64,000 bases of DNA from Smallanthus sonchifolius (lineage: Eukaryota; Streptophyta; Magnoliopsida; Asterales; Asteraceae), in contig CM042035.1 of the NCBI GenBank assembly GCA_023525975.1, forward strand, positions 28,859,001-28,923,000, given 5' to 3'. The first letter of the stretch is position 1. Each line of letters opens with the position of its first letter. Below the pieces are notes generated by a model. It ran no database searches. It saw nothing but the letters and a program-made list of their open reading frames with translations, and had not been told where the DNA came from. Below, piece by piece: positions 20,650 to 30,537 of the stretch. The position numbers and the translations under genes were made by a program.

Positions 20650-21990
20650 ATTTCGTCCCGAAATTAAGAGGAAGGTCCAGGGAAAAGATGCGGGTATTTG
20701 TCTTTCATTTGGTCTTCCCGTTCTCAGGTGAACTCTGGGCCATGTTTAGACTCCCAACGACGATAGGTATACGACTACGCTTGAGTTGCTTGACTTCACG
20801 GTCCATGATTTCCACGGGTTTCTCTACGAAGTGCATAGTTTCATCAATGCGCACTTCATCGAGAAGTATGTTGAAGGTCCCCGAGTGTCTCAGATCGTTA
20901 CGTGTGGGTGTGTGACTAGTCGGACCGGGTGCGGAATGCCCGTGACTAGGTGGAGAATCAAGTAACAAAAAGTAAACCGACAACGAAATCACTTTCAAAC
21001 TCCGTCTATTATAAACTTAAAGGTTACAGAGAGAATACAACTGAGTGCAGAATGTCTGCGTACATAACTTCTGTTAACCTAGCCTATTTATACTAGACCT
21101 GATCTCTGCGCACTTAACAAGTGCGCAGGGCAAATTGTTCCTGCGTACATAACAAGTACGCAAAGTATTCTTGCGTACTTGCTAAGTACGAAGGAAGTAA
21201 TTCCTGCGCACATGCTAAGTGGACAAAACACTTAACAAAGACGAATACAACAACAAGTACCTACGAACATGATTACAACTCGATAAACCAATACATACAG
21301 ATGCTGATATACAAATACAAATACATAAGTAAAAACAATCTTCAGAGTGCTTGTCACAAGAATTGCTTCAACATATGTGGAGGTTCTCATCAGCAAGACA
21401 CTTTTTGAGATTCGAGATGTGAAAAGTCGGATGAATGTTGCTGAGCTCTTTGGGTAAATCCAGTTTGTAGGCCACTTTCCCGATCCTCTCGAGAATCTTA
21501 AAAGGACCCATGAAACGAGGTGCTAGTTTAACTTTCTTTCCAAACCGAACAACTCCCTTCCAAGGAGATACCTTAAGAAGTACGAGACCATCGACTTGGA
21601 ACTCCAATGGCTTTTGTCGCTTGTCAGCATAGCTCTTTTGCCGACTTCTAGCCACCAGAAGATTATCACGAATACGGAAGACTTTATCGGATGTTTCCTG
21701 AATAAGTCCGGGTCCGGTGATTTGTGCTTCACCGATCTCTTTCCAACAAACAGGAGAATGACACTTGCAACCATAGAGAGCTTCAAAATGTGCCATGTTG
21801 ATGCTGGTATGGTAGCTATTGTTGTACGAAAACTCAATCAAAGGCAGATGTGAATCCTAACTACCACCGAAGTCAATAACACATTCTCTAAGCATGTCCT
21901 CCAAGGTCTGAATGGTTCTCTCGGATTGACCATCGGTTTGAGGATGATAAGCTGTGTTGAGATTCAACTGAGTACTAAGAGTAGATTGCT
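20650..21990 (-). pseudogene. Ty3/gypsy integrase C-terminus and chromodomain, interrupted
   Basis: On the minus strand the core end reads YPQTDGQSERTIQTLEDML; the codon for the usual His before PQTDGQ is missing. The next conserved Trp is a stop (TAG at 21857-21859). Then comes the integrase C-terminal region (21368-21841; FIEFSYNNSY-like start, SPWKGVVRFGKK, LAPRFMGPF, HPTFHISNLKKCLADE). The chromodomain continues at 20705-20870 (VEKPVEIMDREVKQLKRS) beyond a 502-bp solo LTR and ends with a frameshift and a stop. This is a chromovirus Pol remnant. RT and protease are absent; homology ends near 21990. Confidence 0.88.
20872..21373 (-). mobile_element. Solo copia-type LTR inside the chromodomain
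   Basis: In minus orientation it runs TGTTGAAGCAATTC to GGGACCTTCA and is flanked by the perfect duplication TATGT (20867-20871 and 21374-21378). Removing it rejoins the chromodomain reading frame around LHI-LLDEVRID. It has a TATA-like TATAAATAGG (minus strand, near 21083-21092). Four palindromes of the type GCGCACTTAACAAGTGCGC lie at 21108-21225. There is no PBS or internal sequence, so it is a solo LTR. Confidence 0.88.
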
Positions 21991-22414
21991 AGAAACGGAA
22001 AGTGAAAAATAATATTTTATAGAACTTGAGTTTTAGATACCCAATTGTTTACAACTTTGATTTGTTCATTTTACACTCATTTAACGGAAAAAATTAACGA
22101 TCATCCAAGCTAGGGTCCATATTTGTTCCTTTTTTCAAACCTAGTGAAACAAACATATAGTTTTTTGAACTTAAGGTCCAACATGCAATCTGTTCATACC
22201 AAATGTTCCTTCCTTGTAATTTGACTCTAAATAAAATATCCACAAGCATATGCGAAGGTTGACAAACACATGCAACAAATGATTGTACTATATTCAAATC
22301 AAGTAGTAGAACTTCTACAGTAACTTGGCACATACATGCAACAAATGATTGTACTATTTGCAAATCAAGTAGTAGAACTTCTACAGTAACTTGGCCTCAT
22401 ATGCCAATGTTACC

Positions 22415-22462
<48 letters not shown>

Positions 22463-22566
22463 AACCTCTGAAATAAAATTTATTTTTTCATATGTCATAA
22501 TTATACAAATACTGTTTTCTTAAAGAGCTGTCCATCTCCACCTCCACCTCCACCCCACTGTAGAAT
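21991..22566. repeat. Non-coding spacer with tandem duplication and (TA)n
   Basis: A unit of about 64 bp containing ATGCAACAAATGATTGTACT and GTAGTAGAACTTCTACAG occurs twice in tandem (about 22269-22332 and 22333-22396). A (TA)n tract is at 22421-22459. The ORF at 22094-22363 reads through the repeat and is not a gene. Confidence 0.7.
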
Positions 22567-23570
22567 CGCTTCGAATTTCATGAAATTATTTCAGCAACAG
22601 AAAACTTTAAGGAATCTTTAGTAATTGGGAGTGGGGGTTTCAGAAAAGTGTACAAAGGTACCCTTGTCAAGGGTTCAAGTCGTGTCGTTGTTACCATAAA
22701 ACGATTGGATCTCAACTCCGGTCAAGGGGTATTTGAGTTCTTGGTTGAAGTTGAAATAGTTTCAAAGTTACGTCACTGTCATCTTGTGTCTCCGATTGGT
22801 TATTGTGACTATGAAAAGGAGATGATACTTGTTTATGACTATATTCCAAACGGAACACTTGAAGAGCATCTCCATAGAATACGTACCCTTCTTTCTTGGC
22901 TTCAGCGACTTAAGATTTGCATAGGCGTGGCTCGTGGGTTAGAGTACCTCCACACTTGTGATATTGTACACCAAGATGTTAAAAGCCTAAATGTTTTGTT
23001 AAAAGTTGGGCACCCAAAATTAAAATAGTCCCAAGGGATCATGAATTGAGTACACATGTTAAAGGAACTTTTGGATATCTCGATCCGCATTATATTCTTA
23101 CCGGAAATCTGTCTAGTATGTCTGATGTTTATTCTTTTGGGGTAGTTTTGTTGGAAGTGTTGTGTCGAAAGAGCACAATAGATACAACTCGTTATTATGA
23201 TCAATGGGATTTAAAAACATTGGCTCTAAACTCAATCAAAGAAAGCCGTATGATGCATATAGTTGATACTGATATAAAGGATGAGATATCCCCTGAATGT
23301 TTTAAGGGGTTTGTTCAAATTGTAGAAAGATGTTTGGATAACCAACCAAAACACCATACTACCATGGCTGAGGTTGTCTCCACTCTTGAATCTCTACTTA
23401 GCTTACAACAGAAAACCAATGATTTGTTGCAAGCTGCAGGGAAGACAAAATTTGGTACAACGGTTTATAAATTTTCAATGGCCGCCATTGATAACAACTT
23501 AGGTATTCCATTCTCCTCATTTATGTGTTTTGGGGATTCCTTGAATTTGTGTCTATCCATTTCCTTTTAA
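22567..23570 (+). pseudogene. CrRLK1L-like receptor kinase domain, broken
   Basis: The frame from 22567 reads RFEFHEIISATENF and then the glycine loop GSGGFRKVYKG, KLRHCHLVSPIGYC, ILVYDYIPNGTL and the catalytic loop HQDVKSLNVLL (HRD altered to HQD). A stop and frame change at 23026-23042 remove the DFG segment: sequence jumps from the PK of subdomain VII to the activation loop. The frame then resumes with HVKGTFGYLDPHY, SDVYSFGVVLLEVLC and the C-lobe to about 23460. The style (STHVKGTFGYLDP, EMILVYDYMANGTL-like block) is that of the malectin/FERONIA-type kinases. The ectodomain and membrane segment are absent upstream. It cannot encode an active kinase because the Mg-binding DFG is gone. Confidence 0.85.
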
Positions 23571-23706
23571 ATCGCATAACAATTCCTGTTGCAAATCTAC
23601 TTCTTTGTTAGTGGGACAGTATTCCTTGTTCAACTAATATCTTGCAAGTTTTTGGCGATTTTCTGTTAAAACAAGTATGATAATGTACCCATAACCACAT
23701 GTAGGC

Positions 23707-24740
23707 ATGGAGTTTGGATTCCGCATGCCTGAGAAGAGGAAGCTGTTTATTCTTAGAGAAAAATTCCTCCAACAAAATGGCGCTCTATCATTTAGTAATT
23801 TTTCGATGAAAATCCTCCAACTAAAAACTAGTTGTTTTGGTACCATAAAATTTTTTAGAGCTAAAGAACTACAAAAAGCAACCAACAATTAGGTACAAGA
23901 TAGAATTCTTGGAAGAGGAGCTCAAGGCATTGTGTACAAGGGAATACTACCAGATAAGCGTGAGGTAGTAATAAAGAGACACAGAATACTGAGCCAAAGC
24001 CGATTGGAGCAACTTATAACTGAAATTGTAATTCTTGAACAAATTACTCACGAGAACGTGGTGAAACTTTTGGGATGTTGTTTCCTGTCTGAGGGTGCCT
24101 TACTAGGTTATGAATTTGTTTATAATGGAACTCTGCATCATCTCATTCATAATGGAACAAGTGGCACAACGCGATTGTCATGGGTTACCCGTTTAAGGAT
24201 AGCCCATGAGTCAGCTAACGCACTTGATTATCTTCACACATGAAACGGTGTCCGTACATGGAGATGTCGAGTGTGCTAACATTTTGTTGGATAAAAGTTA
24301 TACTTCAAAATTTTCAGATTTTGGTTCCTCAACGTTATATCGTTTGAATCATGGTCAAGTCCATACACACGTTGAAGGGACAATAGGTTACTTGGATCCT
24401 GAATATATCGATACACATCAACGAACACCTAAGACCGATGTATATGGCTTTGGAGTGGTTCTTACAGAACTTTTGACAGGAAAAAAACCCATTGATAGGA
24501 AAAGAAATGAAGATGATATAAATCTGTCAAAATATTTTTTGAAGGAAGCCAAGGAAAATCAATCGCGTGTGATTGTTGATCGTCAAGTTTTAGAGGAGGC
24601 AACTGATGAGCAGTTAAGTGCAACATACGACCTGGTATATAGTTGGGATCAAAGCAGGCAGCTTAAGTATTGAAATTGAACAAGTTGATCGTACATATTT
24701 GCAAGATGTGTTTGCTATATTAAATGAGTTAAGAGTTTGG
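23707..24740 (+). pseudogene. Wall-associated-kinase-like (WAKL) kinase domain, broken
   Basis: The juxtamembrane stretch REKFLQQNGALSF and then FRAKELQKATNN resemble WAK/WAKL proteins. A stop (TAG, 23890-23892) interrupts just before the glycine loop GRGAQGIVYKG. The N-lobe (HENVVKLLGCC) follows. A one-base insertion near 24240 shifts the frame; the ORF at 24206-24673 then carries HGDVECANILL (HRD altered to HGD), DFGSS, GTIGYLDPEY and TDVYGFGVVLTELLTGKKP. Another shift near 24640 is followed by an open stretch (SIEIEQVDRTYLQ) up to about 24740. It lies 137 bp after the CrRLK1L-like domain on the same strand. Confidence 0.85.
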
Positions 24741-25190
24741 GTATAACCCGAGGTGTTTTATAAACTAAACCTTTTTATTAATTATTCAGAGAGTTTACGG
24801 GGTGTCAGTGAAATTTTGGGAGTTAGGGTTATAAGAGTTATTGATGTGTGTGTCATGTTATGAGTTAGTCGGGAATTGAGTTAAACTTGTGACTGTTATA
24901 TAAGGAGAGTTAGCATGGGAACCCGTACGTGGTTCATTAACGAGTCATGCAAATGCTAAGTAGATTGTTGTGGCTTATGTGCTTGATGTTGTGTGTTTTG
25001 TGTCATTGTCCTTGTTGCACGACGGGTATTGTGTTTGCATCGTTGTCTCTGTGACATGGAAAACGAGATTATGAAGGACGAAGTCCTTCGGGAAGTCACT
25101 AAAGGTGACGATATTCAGCAGGTTAATGATGAGCTCGGGGTGTGTCGAACGCTCTGATGAGCGTGTAGTGATGAGATATGTGTTTGTGTG

Positions 25191-25232
<42 letters not shown>

Positions 25233-25235
25233 CTT
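24741..25235. other. Non-coding spacer, possible LTR remnant, ending in (CA)n(TA)n
   Basis: No gene recognised. The stretch ends in CACACACA and TATATA tracts (25192-25232) at the left border of the pararetrovirus block. The ORF at 24975-25211 is a shadow of this repeat-rich sequence. Confidence 0.4.
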
Positions 25236-25446
25236 TCTTCTGCCTATTTTAATGGCTTGAAGAATTCATTTGTAAACACACCAAGAAAATATCAAGAAAA
25301 ATTTTCTCTCTTTCATGAGTACTTAAATTCTTAGTTTCTGATTCCTTCTTACAAAAACCTTACTCTTTTATAGTTTTCTCTAAATTCTTCATACTATATC
25401 CCAAATCAAAAAAAAAACTCTGTCAATATTCGCTTCAACATTACCG
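25236..25446 (+). promoter_or_regulatory. Viral promoter/leader fragment, plus sense, partial
   Basis: Reverse complement of 36375-36580. The TATA region is altered (TATTTTAATGGC instead of TATATAATGGC), so promoter function is doubtful. It is joined at 25447 to a movement-protein scrap. Confidence 0.75.
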
Positions 25447-25448
25447 CT

Positions 25449-25533
25449 AATACAGCCTTGTTTTATTGTACACCTGTAATACTAAAAGATATTTTGGATG
25501 TATTCTAGGTGTACAATAAAACAAGGCTGTATT
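25449..25533. repeat. Perfect 27-bp inverted repeat at a viral junction
   Basis: Arms 25449-25475 and 25507-25533 are exact complements (beginning AATACAGCCTTG and ending CAAGGCTGTATT) with a 31-bp loop. They arise because movement-protein sequence meets its own inverse at this junction. Confidence 0.9.
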
Positions 25534-26076
25534 TTGGCTTAAATCTATTTCTATTCCTGAAATAATTGCTTTTTTCATTTCTGTTTTCTAGCTTTTATCT
25601 AATATTAAAGCTAAAAGTTTTGTTCCTAGGTTTTTTCTTCCTAAGGTTTTTATTCCTACGACTATAAGTCCTGTGTGTAAAAATTGTTTTCCAGGTTGTT
25701 TAATTCTTTGAATTGTTTCTGGTGAAAACAAGTCTATTTCTACCATTTTGTCTACTACTCGTAGACTTTCTTCTGTACTACTCTGTATTAACGTTGTATT
25801 GACGCTTAACATCCCTGTTTGATATAATGTTCTTGGGTTTAAAATGTCTAGTTGATGTTGATTATATAAGTTTATATTCTTGTCTAAGTCGATTTCTTCT
25901 TCTAGTTGTATTGTTTGTTGTATACTTTTAGAAGATGATCCCTTTTTTAGAATTCTGTTAAGAAAAGTATTTGACGAAATAATATCTTTAATATTACTAG
26001 TTGACTTTCTAGATCCTTGGATGATTTGTTTATTCATCGTTAGGCTTCCAATGTTTATAAGGTTTAGGTTTTTCAC
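25495..26076 (-). pseudogene. Caulimovirid movement protein, N-terminal part, copy 1
   Basis: The 162-codon frame at 25588-26076 matches the N-terminal half of the copy at 35025-35567 almost residue for residue (shared blocks IQQTIQLEEEIDLDKN and VDKMVEIDLFSPETIQR). It is cut at the inverted junction near 25495, so the C-terminal half is missing. The family moves viral genomes through plasmodesmata. Confidence 0.75.
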
Positions 26077-26816
26077 TTATATGTGTTTTACTTAATTTGT
26101 TTATAAGTTTGTTGATATCAGTAGAATCTTCTACTTCTTTATGTTTATCTTTCTTAATATTTTTTATTTCTAGCAAAATTTGATTGTTTTGCTCTCTTAT
26201 ATAGTCTAAATTATCTGTAAACTTTTTTAATTTCTTCTGTTTCTTTTGTTATTAAATGTATAATTTTTTCTAATAGATGTTTATTATTAAAAGATTCTTT
26301 TTATAAACTGAACCCTAAATTTATAATTAAATCTGTAATACTATTAAGATGTGTATGATCTGTGTGAAGACTGTGTGTATGTAATTCTTTAAATCTACAA
26401 ATATGATTATAATAACTATTATTTATAACTTTTTGATCACTTTTATCAGAAAACTCGAGGTTTAGATCTGTCTTAGTCTTTTAAATATTAGAAAAGCCTT
26501 TGCTCTAATACCAAAATAGGTTGGGGCATCAGAGAGTTTTTTGACACTTGTTAATAAAACAACATAAATTAAACTTACAGTGTATTTGCAGAGTAAGAAG
26601 TAGCGGAAGATGAGTCGTTTTTGCAGCGGTAATGTTTTTTTTTTTTTGGGATATAGTATGAAGAACTTAGAGAAAACTATTAAAGAGTAAGGTTTTTATA
26701 AGAAGGAATCAGAAACTAAGAATTTAAGTACTCATGAAAGAGAGAAAACCCTTCTTGATATTTTCTTGCTGTGTTTACAAATGAATTCTTCAAGCCATTA
26801 TATAGGCAGAAGATGA
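26077..26816 (-). promoter_or_regulatory. Viral 5' region with promoter and primer site, copy 1
   Basis: Parallel to 35568-36590 but with an internal deletion of about 258 bp near 26467. TATA-like TATATAA on the minus strand at 26798-26804. The primer-binding site (26502-26513) has one change (TGGTATTAGAGC) from the Met-tRNA complement. Confidence 0.7.
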
Positions 26817-27016
26817 CACGATAAAACAAAAAGTATAAATCATCCTGTGATTTTACACCTAGAACGACTAGGACATATAGGAGAAGATATTACAAATTCC
26901 AAAGTTAAATATGTCTGCAAATTTAAAATAAAAAACCCAGACATTACTATAAGAAACATAAATATAGATTACAGTCCACTAGACAAAGAAGAGTTTAGAA
27001 AAAAAAAATACTAGAA

Positions 27017-27673
27017 ATGACTAAACAAGGATTAATCAGAAAATCTGAAAGTCCCCATAGATCAACAGCTTTCATAGTAAAAAACCATAGTGAAATAAAA
27101 AGAGGGAAAACTAGAATTGTCTATAATTACAAAAGATTAAATGATAATACAGAAGTTGATGGGTACAATATACCTAATAAAGATAGCTTAATCGAGCTTA
27201 TACAAAACAACAAAAACTTTTCTAAATTTGATTTAAAATCAGGTTTTAATCAACTTCATTTAGAAGAAGATTTTAAAAAATGGACAGCCTTCACATGCTC
27301 TGAAGGGTTATATGAATGGAACGTCCTTAGCTTTGGGCTAAAAAACTCTCCTTCAATATTTCAAAGATTCATGGACAGTTTATTTCTCAAATACAAATTT
27401 TGCTTAGTATATATAGATGACATACTAGTAGCAAGCAAAACAGTCCAGGAACATGAAACACATCTTCAACAAGTATTTGAAGAAATAAAAAAGAATGGGA
27501 TAGTAGTATCTAAGAAAAAGATGGAATTATTCAAAAGAAAATTTTCATTCTTAGGGCTAGAAATTGGAGATGGAAAAATAGAATTACAGTTTAAACAGAA
27601 TCCTTCCCCTATGAGCATCTCGTCCAACGACGATGAAGAAACAACAGAAAAGCTTATGAGTCAAGCTTTCTAA
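27017..27673 (+). pseudogene. Caulimovirid reverse transcriptase, left-arm copy
   Basis: RT blocks are visible: FSKFDLKSGFNQLHL, KWTAFTC, VLSFGLKNSPSIFQRFMD and the catalytic YIDDILVAS. After GDGKIELQ the frame jumps by deletion into downstream sequence (FKQNPSPMSISS) and soon stops at 27671-27673. The segment before the first Met (26840-27016) also reads as RT N-terminus but in a different frame. No RNase H is seen. Confidence 0.85.
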
Positions 27674-27689
27674 GCCGAAAAAATATGCA

Positions 27690-28339
27690 GTGCTAGACAA
27701 ACGGCTTTACTACAAACTACACCAGTTTTACAAAATACTAGAAAGCTTCCTCCGTATTTCCTTAAAACAGCATAACCCTCTCAAATCCCACAAAATACAC
27801 AAAGCCCTGACACTTTTACCCAAAACACGCTTTACAAAAAATCAGCCTACAAACAAATCCAAAAACAGACATTCCCTCATAAAATCTCTTTCGGCTCCTA
27901 TGCCTTACAAACCTGCCAAGATACACACATGAAGTTTCGTCCCAATAATGGGATAAAGCTTAAAGAAAAACAGCAGTGTTTAACGGATAATCTATGGCAT
28001 ATACAAACTATGCCCCATGCCTCTTCTTTCAAAGTTCAGGTTTTAAACGCGCTAAGTATTTACTTTAGCGAACAGGGAGTCAAATGCCCTGAAAAACAAA
28101 TTCAGCTTCCTCAAAAATTTACACACTATATAATCTTTCGAGGAACAAAAATTGGTATTTTTAATAAATGGGAAACGGTTGCAAAGTTTATACAATGTCC
28201 CGGCCCAATCTATAAAGGTTACCACAGCTTCTCTGAAGCATTAGAAACAACTAGAAATAATTTTGGCGTAGATAGTTTCTTCATTGAACCAGAAGAGGTT
28301 CAAAACTTTTCACATGTTACAAAGACGAGTCCAGAATAA
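27690..28339 (+). pseudogene. Transactivator/viroplasmin-like ORF, left-arm copy
   Basis: Equivalent to 30482-31230 on the other arm but with stops (27671-27673, 27772-27774). The frame 27929-28339 carries the viroplasmin / RNase H1 N-terminal-like block (TKIGIFNKWETVAKF ... YKGYHSFSEALE) known from caulimovirid inclusion-body proteins. Confidence 0.75.
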
Positions 28340-29318
28340 AATTATAAAGACTCAAGAAGAAACAATTTCTAATTTACAAAGACAGCTTACACAGCAGGGT
28401 AATACACAGAATATACAAAGTCTCATCGAGAACAATATTCTCAAATAGAAAGTCGAAATCCTTAAAGCTAAGAACCAGTTACTCTTACAAAGGCTCGATA
28501 AAAAAGAGAACAGTTTCAGGAGCTATAACTCATTTAAAGCCAGAATGCTAGACACACCCTGGAAAACCTGCCTTCAAACGGTGTTCGATCAATTTCCAGA
28601 GTTCGAACAAATCATCTCCCAAAAAATTAATACAGAATTTCCTATGGTGTTGTATGAATTACAACTCAGGCTCATGACCATTGCCCTTAATGAAGAAAAG
28701 TACAAAGGGATAAGAGTTATCGAAAGAATAGACGACAACGGAGAAGGAACTTGCCTATTACTTCTCCAAATAAACCTAAAAGATACAAACATGCCAAACG
28801 ATCTGATCCTACAATTCTACCACAACGGCATGATTGATTACATAGAGTTGGAGCTAAATCCAAAGACAGAAGGCATCATCAATCTCTTCGGAGAAGAGTT
28901 CGTCATGACCACAGGAAATATATCTACACACATCACCCCTCCTTACATCGGTTGTAAAGTCTTCTCTTCCTTTCCTTTTGCAAACGATCATACCTACAAA
29001 CCAGCCAGAAAGAGAATATTCATTAGCCACAAACTCTCTTGCAAAGATTATCTAAAAAATTTAGCAATACAAACAGAAATACAGTTCTCAGATCTATACT
29101 GGATAGACAACCTTGCTAGCCTTGCTTCAAACAACCCAGAAAAACCCAAAAAAGACACCTTACAATTCATCACCCAAAACCAGAAAACACCAAAATTACC
29201 ATCAAGCTTCCATTGGGAATGCTATCACCTTTTAGCTGAAGGTCACTATATACAGATTTGGAGCCTCAAAAATTGGAATATGCTCCTACCATTCATAGGA
29301 GAGGGAGAATCTCTCTAG
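28340..29318 (+). pseudogene. Last viral ORF, left-arm copy
   Basis: The frame 28545-29318 matches the 378-codon ORF of the right arm with few substitutions. An in-frame stop (TAG, near 28446) separates the coiled-coil N-terminus, and another (TAG, at 29317) truncates the end. The product is a conserved protein of unknown function, probably part of or adjacent to the transactivator. Confidence 0.7.
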
Positions 29319-29400
29319 TTACAACACATTCTGGATTTAGAAGATTATTATCTAAACCCAGATGATTTCAGCGACCCAAATTCTGTATTAATTTCTATTT

Positions 29401-30537
29401 TCAGAACTCTTTGTGAGTGTCCGGGATTGATGGTGGAGAGTTTGGGTCGCTGAAATCATCTGGGTTTAGATAATAATCTTCTAAATCCAGAATGTGTTGT
29501 AACTGGAGAGATTCTCCCTCTCCTATGAATGGTAGGAGCATATTCCAGTTTTTGAGGCTCCAAATCTGTATATAGTGACCTTCAGCTAAAAGGTGATAGC
29601 ATTCCCAATGGAAGCTTGATGGTAATTTAGGTGTTTTCTGGTTTTGGGTGATGAATTGTAAGGTGTCTTTTTTGGGTTTTTCTGGGTTGTTTGAAGCAAG
29701 GCTAGCAAGGTTGTATATCCAGTATAGATCTGAGAACTGTATTTCTGTTTGTTTGGCTAAATTTTTTAGATAATCTTTTCCAGAGAGTTTGTGGCTAATG
29801 AATATTCTCTTTCTGGCTGGTTTGTAGGTATGATCGTTTGCAAAAGGAAAGGAAGAGAAGACTTTACAACCGATGTAAGGAGGGGTGATGTGTGTAGATA
29901 TATTTCCTGTGGTCATGACGAACTCTTCTCCGAAGAGATTGATGATGCCTTCTGTCTTTGGATTTAGCTCCAACTCTATGTAATCAATCATGCCGTTGTG
30001 GTAGAATTGTAGGATCAGATCGTTTGGCATGTTTGTATCTTTTAGGTTTATTTGGAGAAGTAATAGGCAAGTTCCTTCTCCGTTGTCGTCTGTTCTTTCG
30101 ATAACTCTTATCCCTTTGTACTTTTCTTCATTAAGGGCAATGGTCATGAGTCTGAGTTGTAATTCATACAACACCATAGGAAATTCTGTATTAATTTTTT
30201 GGGAGATGATTTGTTCGAACTCTGGAAATTGATCGAACACCGTTTGAAGGCAGGTTTTCCAGGGTGTGTCTAGCATTCTGGCTTTAAATGAGTTATAGCT
30301 CCTGAAACTGTTCTCTTTTTTATCGAGCCTTTGTAAGAGTAACTGGTTCTTAGCTTTAAGGATTTCGACTTTCTGTTTGAGAATATTGTTCTCGATGAGA
30401 CTTTGTATATTCTGTGTATTACCCTGCTGTGTAAGCTGTCTTTGTAAATTAGAAATTGTTTCTTCTTGAGTCTTTATAATTTTATTCTGGACTCGTCTTT
30501 GTAACATGTGAAAAGTTTTGAACCTCTTCTGGTTCAA
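29401..30537 (-). CDS. Last viral ORF (intact frame), unknown function
   Basis: An open frame of 378 codons. Residues 10-75 are rich in Gln, Lys, Glu and Leu and look like a coiled coil (LQRQLTQQ, NILKQKVEILKAKNQLL). The remaining 300 residues form a globular-looking region with conserved aromatic and acidic blocks (FPMVLYELQLRLM, FIGEGESLQLQH) that I do not recognise. It overlaps the upstream viroplasmin-like ORF by 56 bases in another frame, and the same overlap exists in the other arm. A third partial copy is at 36841-37335. It may be the C-terminal half of the transactivator or a separate protein. Confidence 0.7.
   Translation of the reverse strand: MNQKRFKTFHMLQRRVQNKIIKTQEETISNLQRQLTQQGNTQNIQSLIENNILKQKVEILKAKNQLLLQRLDKKENSFRSYNSFKARMLDTPWKTCLQTVFDQFPEFEQIISQKINTEFPMVLYELQLRLMTIALNEEKYKGIRVIERTDDNGEGTCLLLLQINLKDTNMPNDLILQFYHNGMIDYIELELNPKTEGIINLFGEEFVMTTGNISTHITPPYIGCKVFSSFPFANDHTYKPARKRIFISHKLSGKDYLKNLAKQTEIQFSDLYWIYNLASLASNNPEKPKKDTLQFITQNQKTPKLPSSFHWECYHLLAEGHYIQIWSLKNWNMLLPFIGEGESLQLQHILDLEDYYLNPDDFSDPNSPPSIPDTHKEF

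Larger units (their letters stand above)
26832..29381 (+). repeat. Left arm of the large viral inverted repeat
   Basis: Nearly identical, in reverse complement, to 29395-32155. It lacks the RT-connection part present in the right arm: at about 27587 a deletion joins ATTACA to a repeat of the same hexamer, which points to microhomology joining. The spacer between arms is about 14 bp. Confidence 0.9.
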
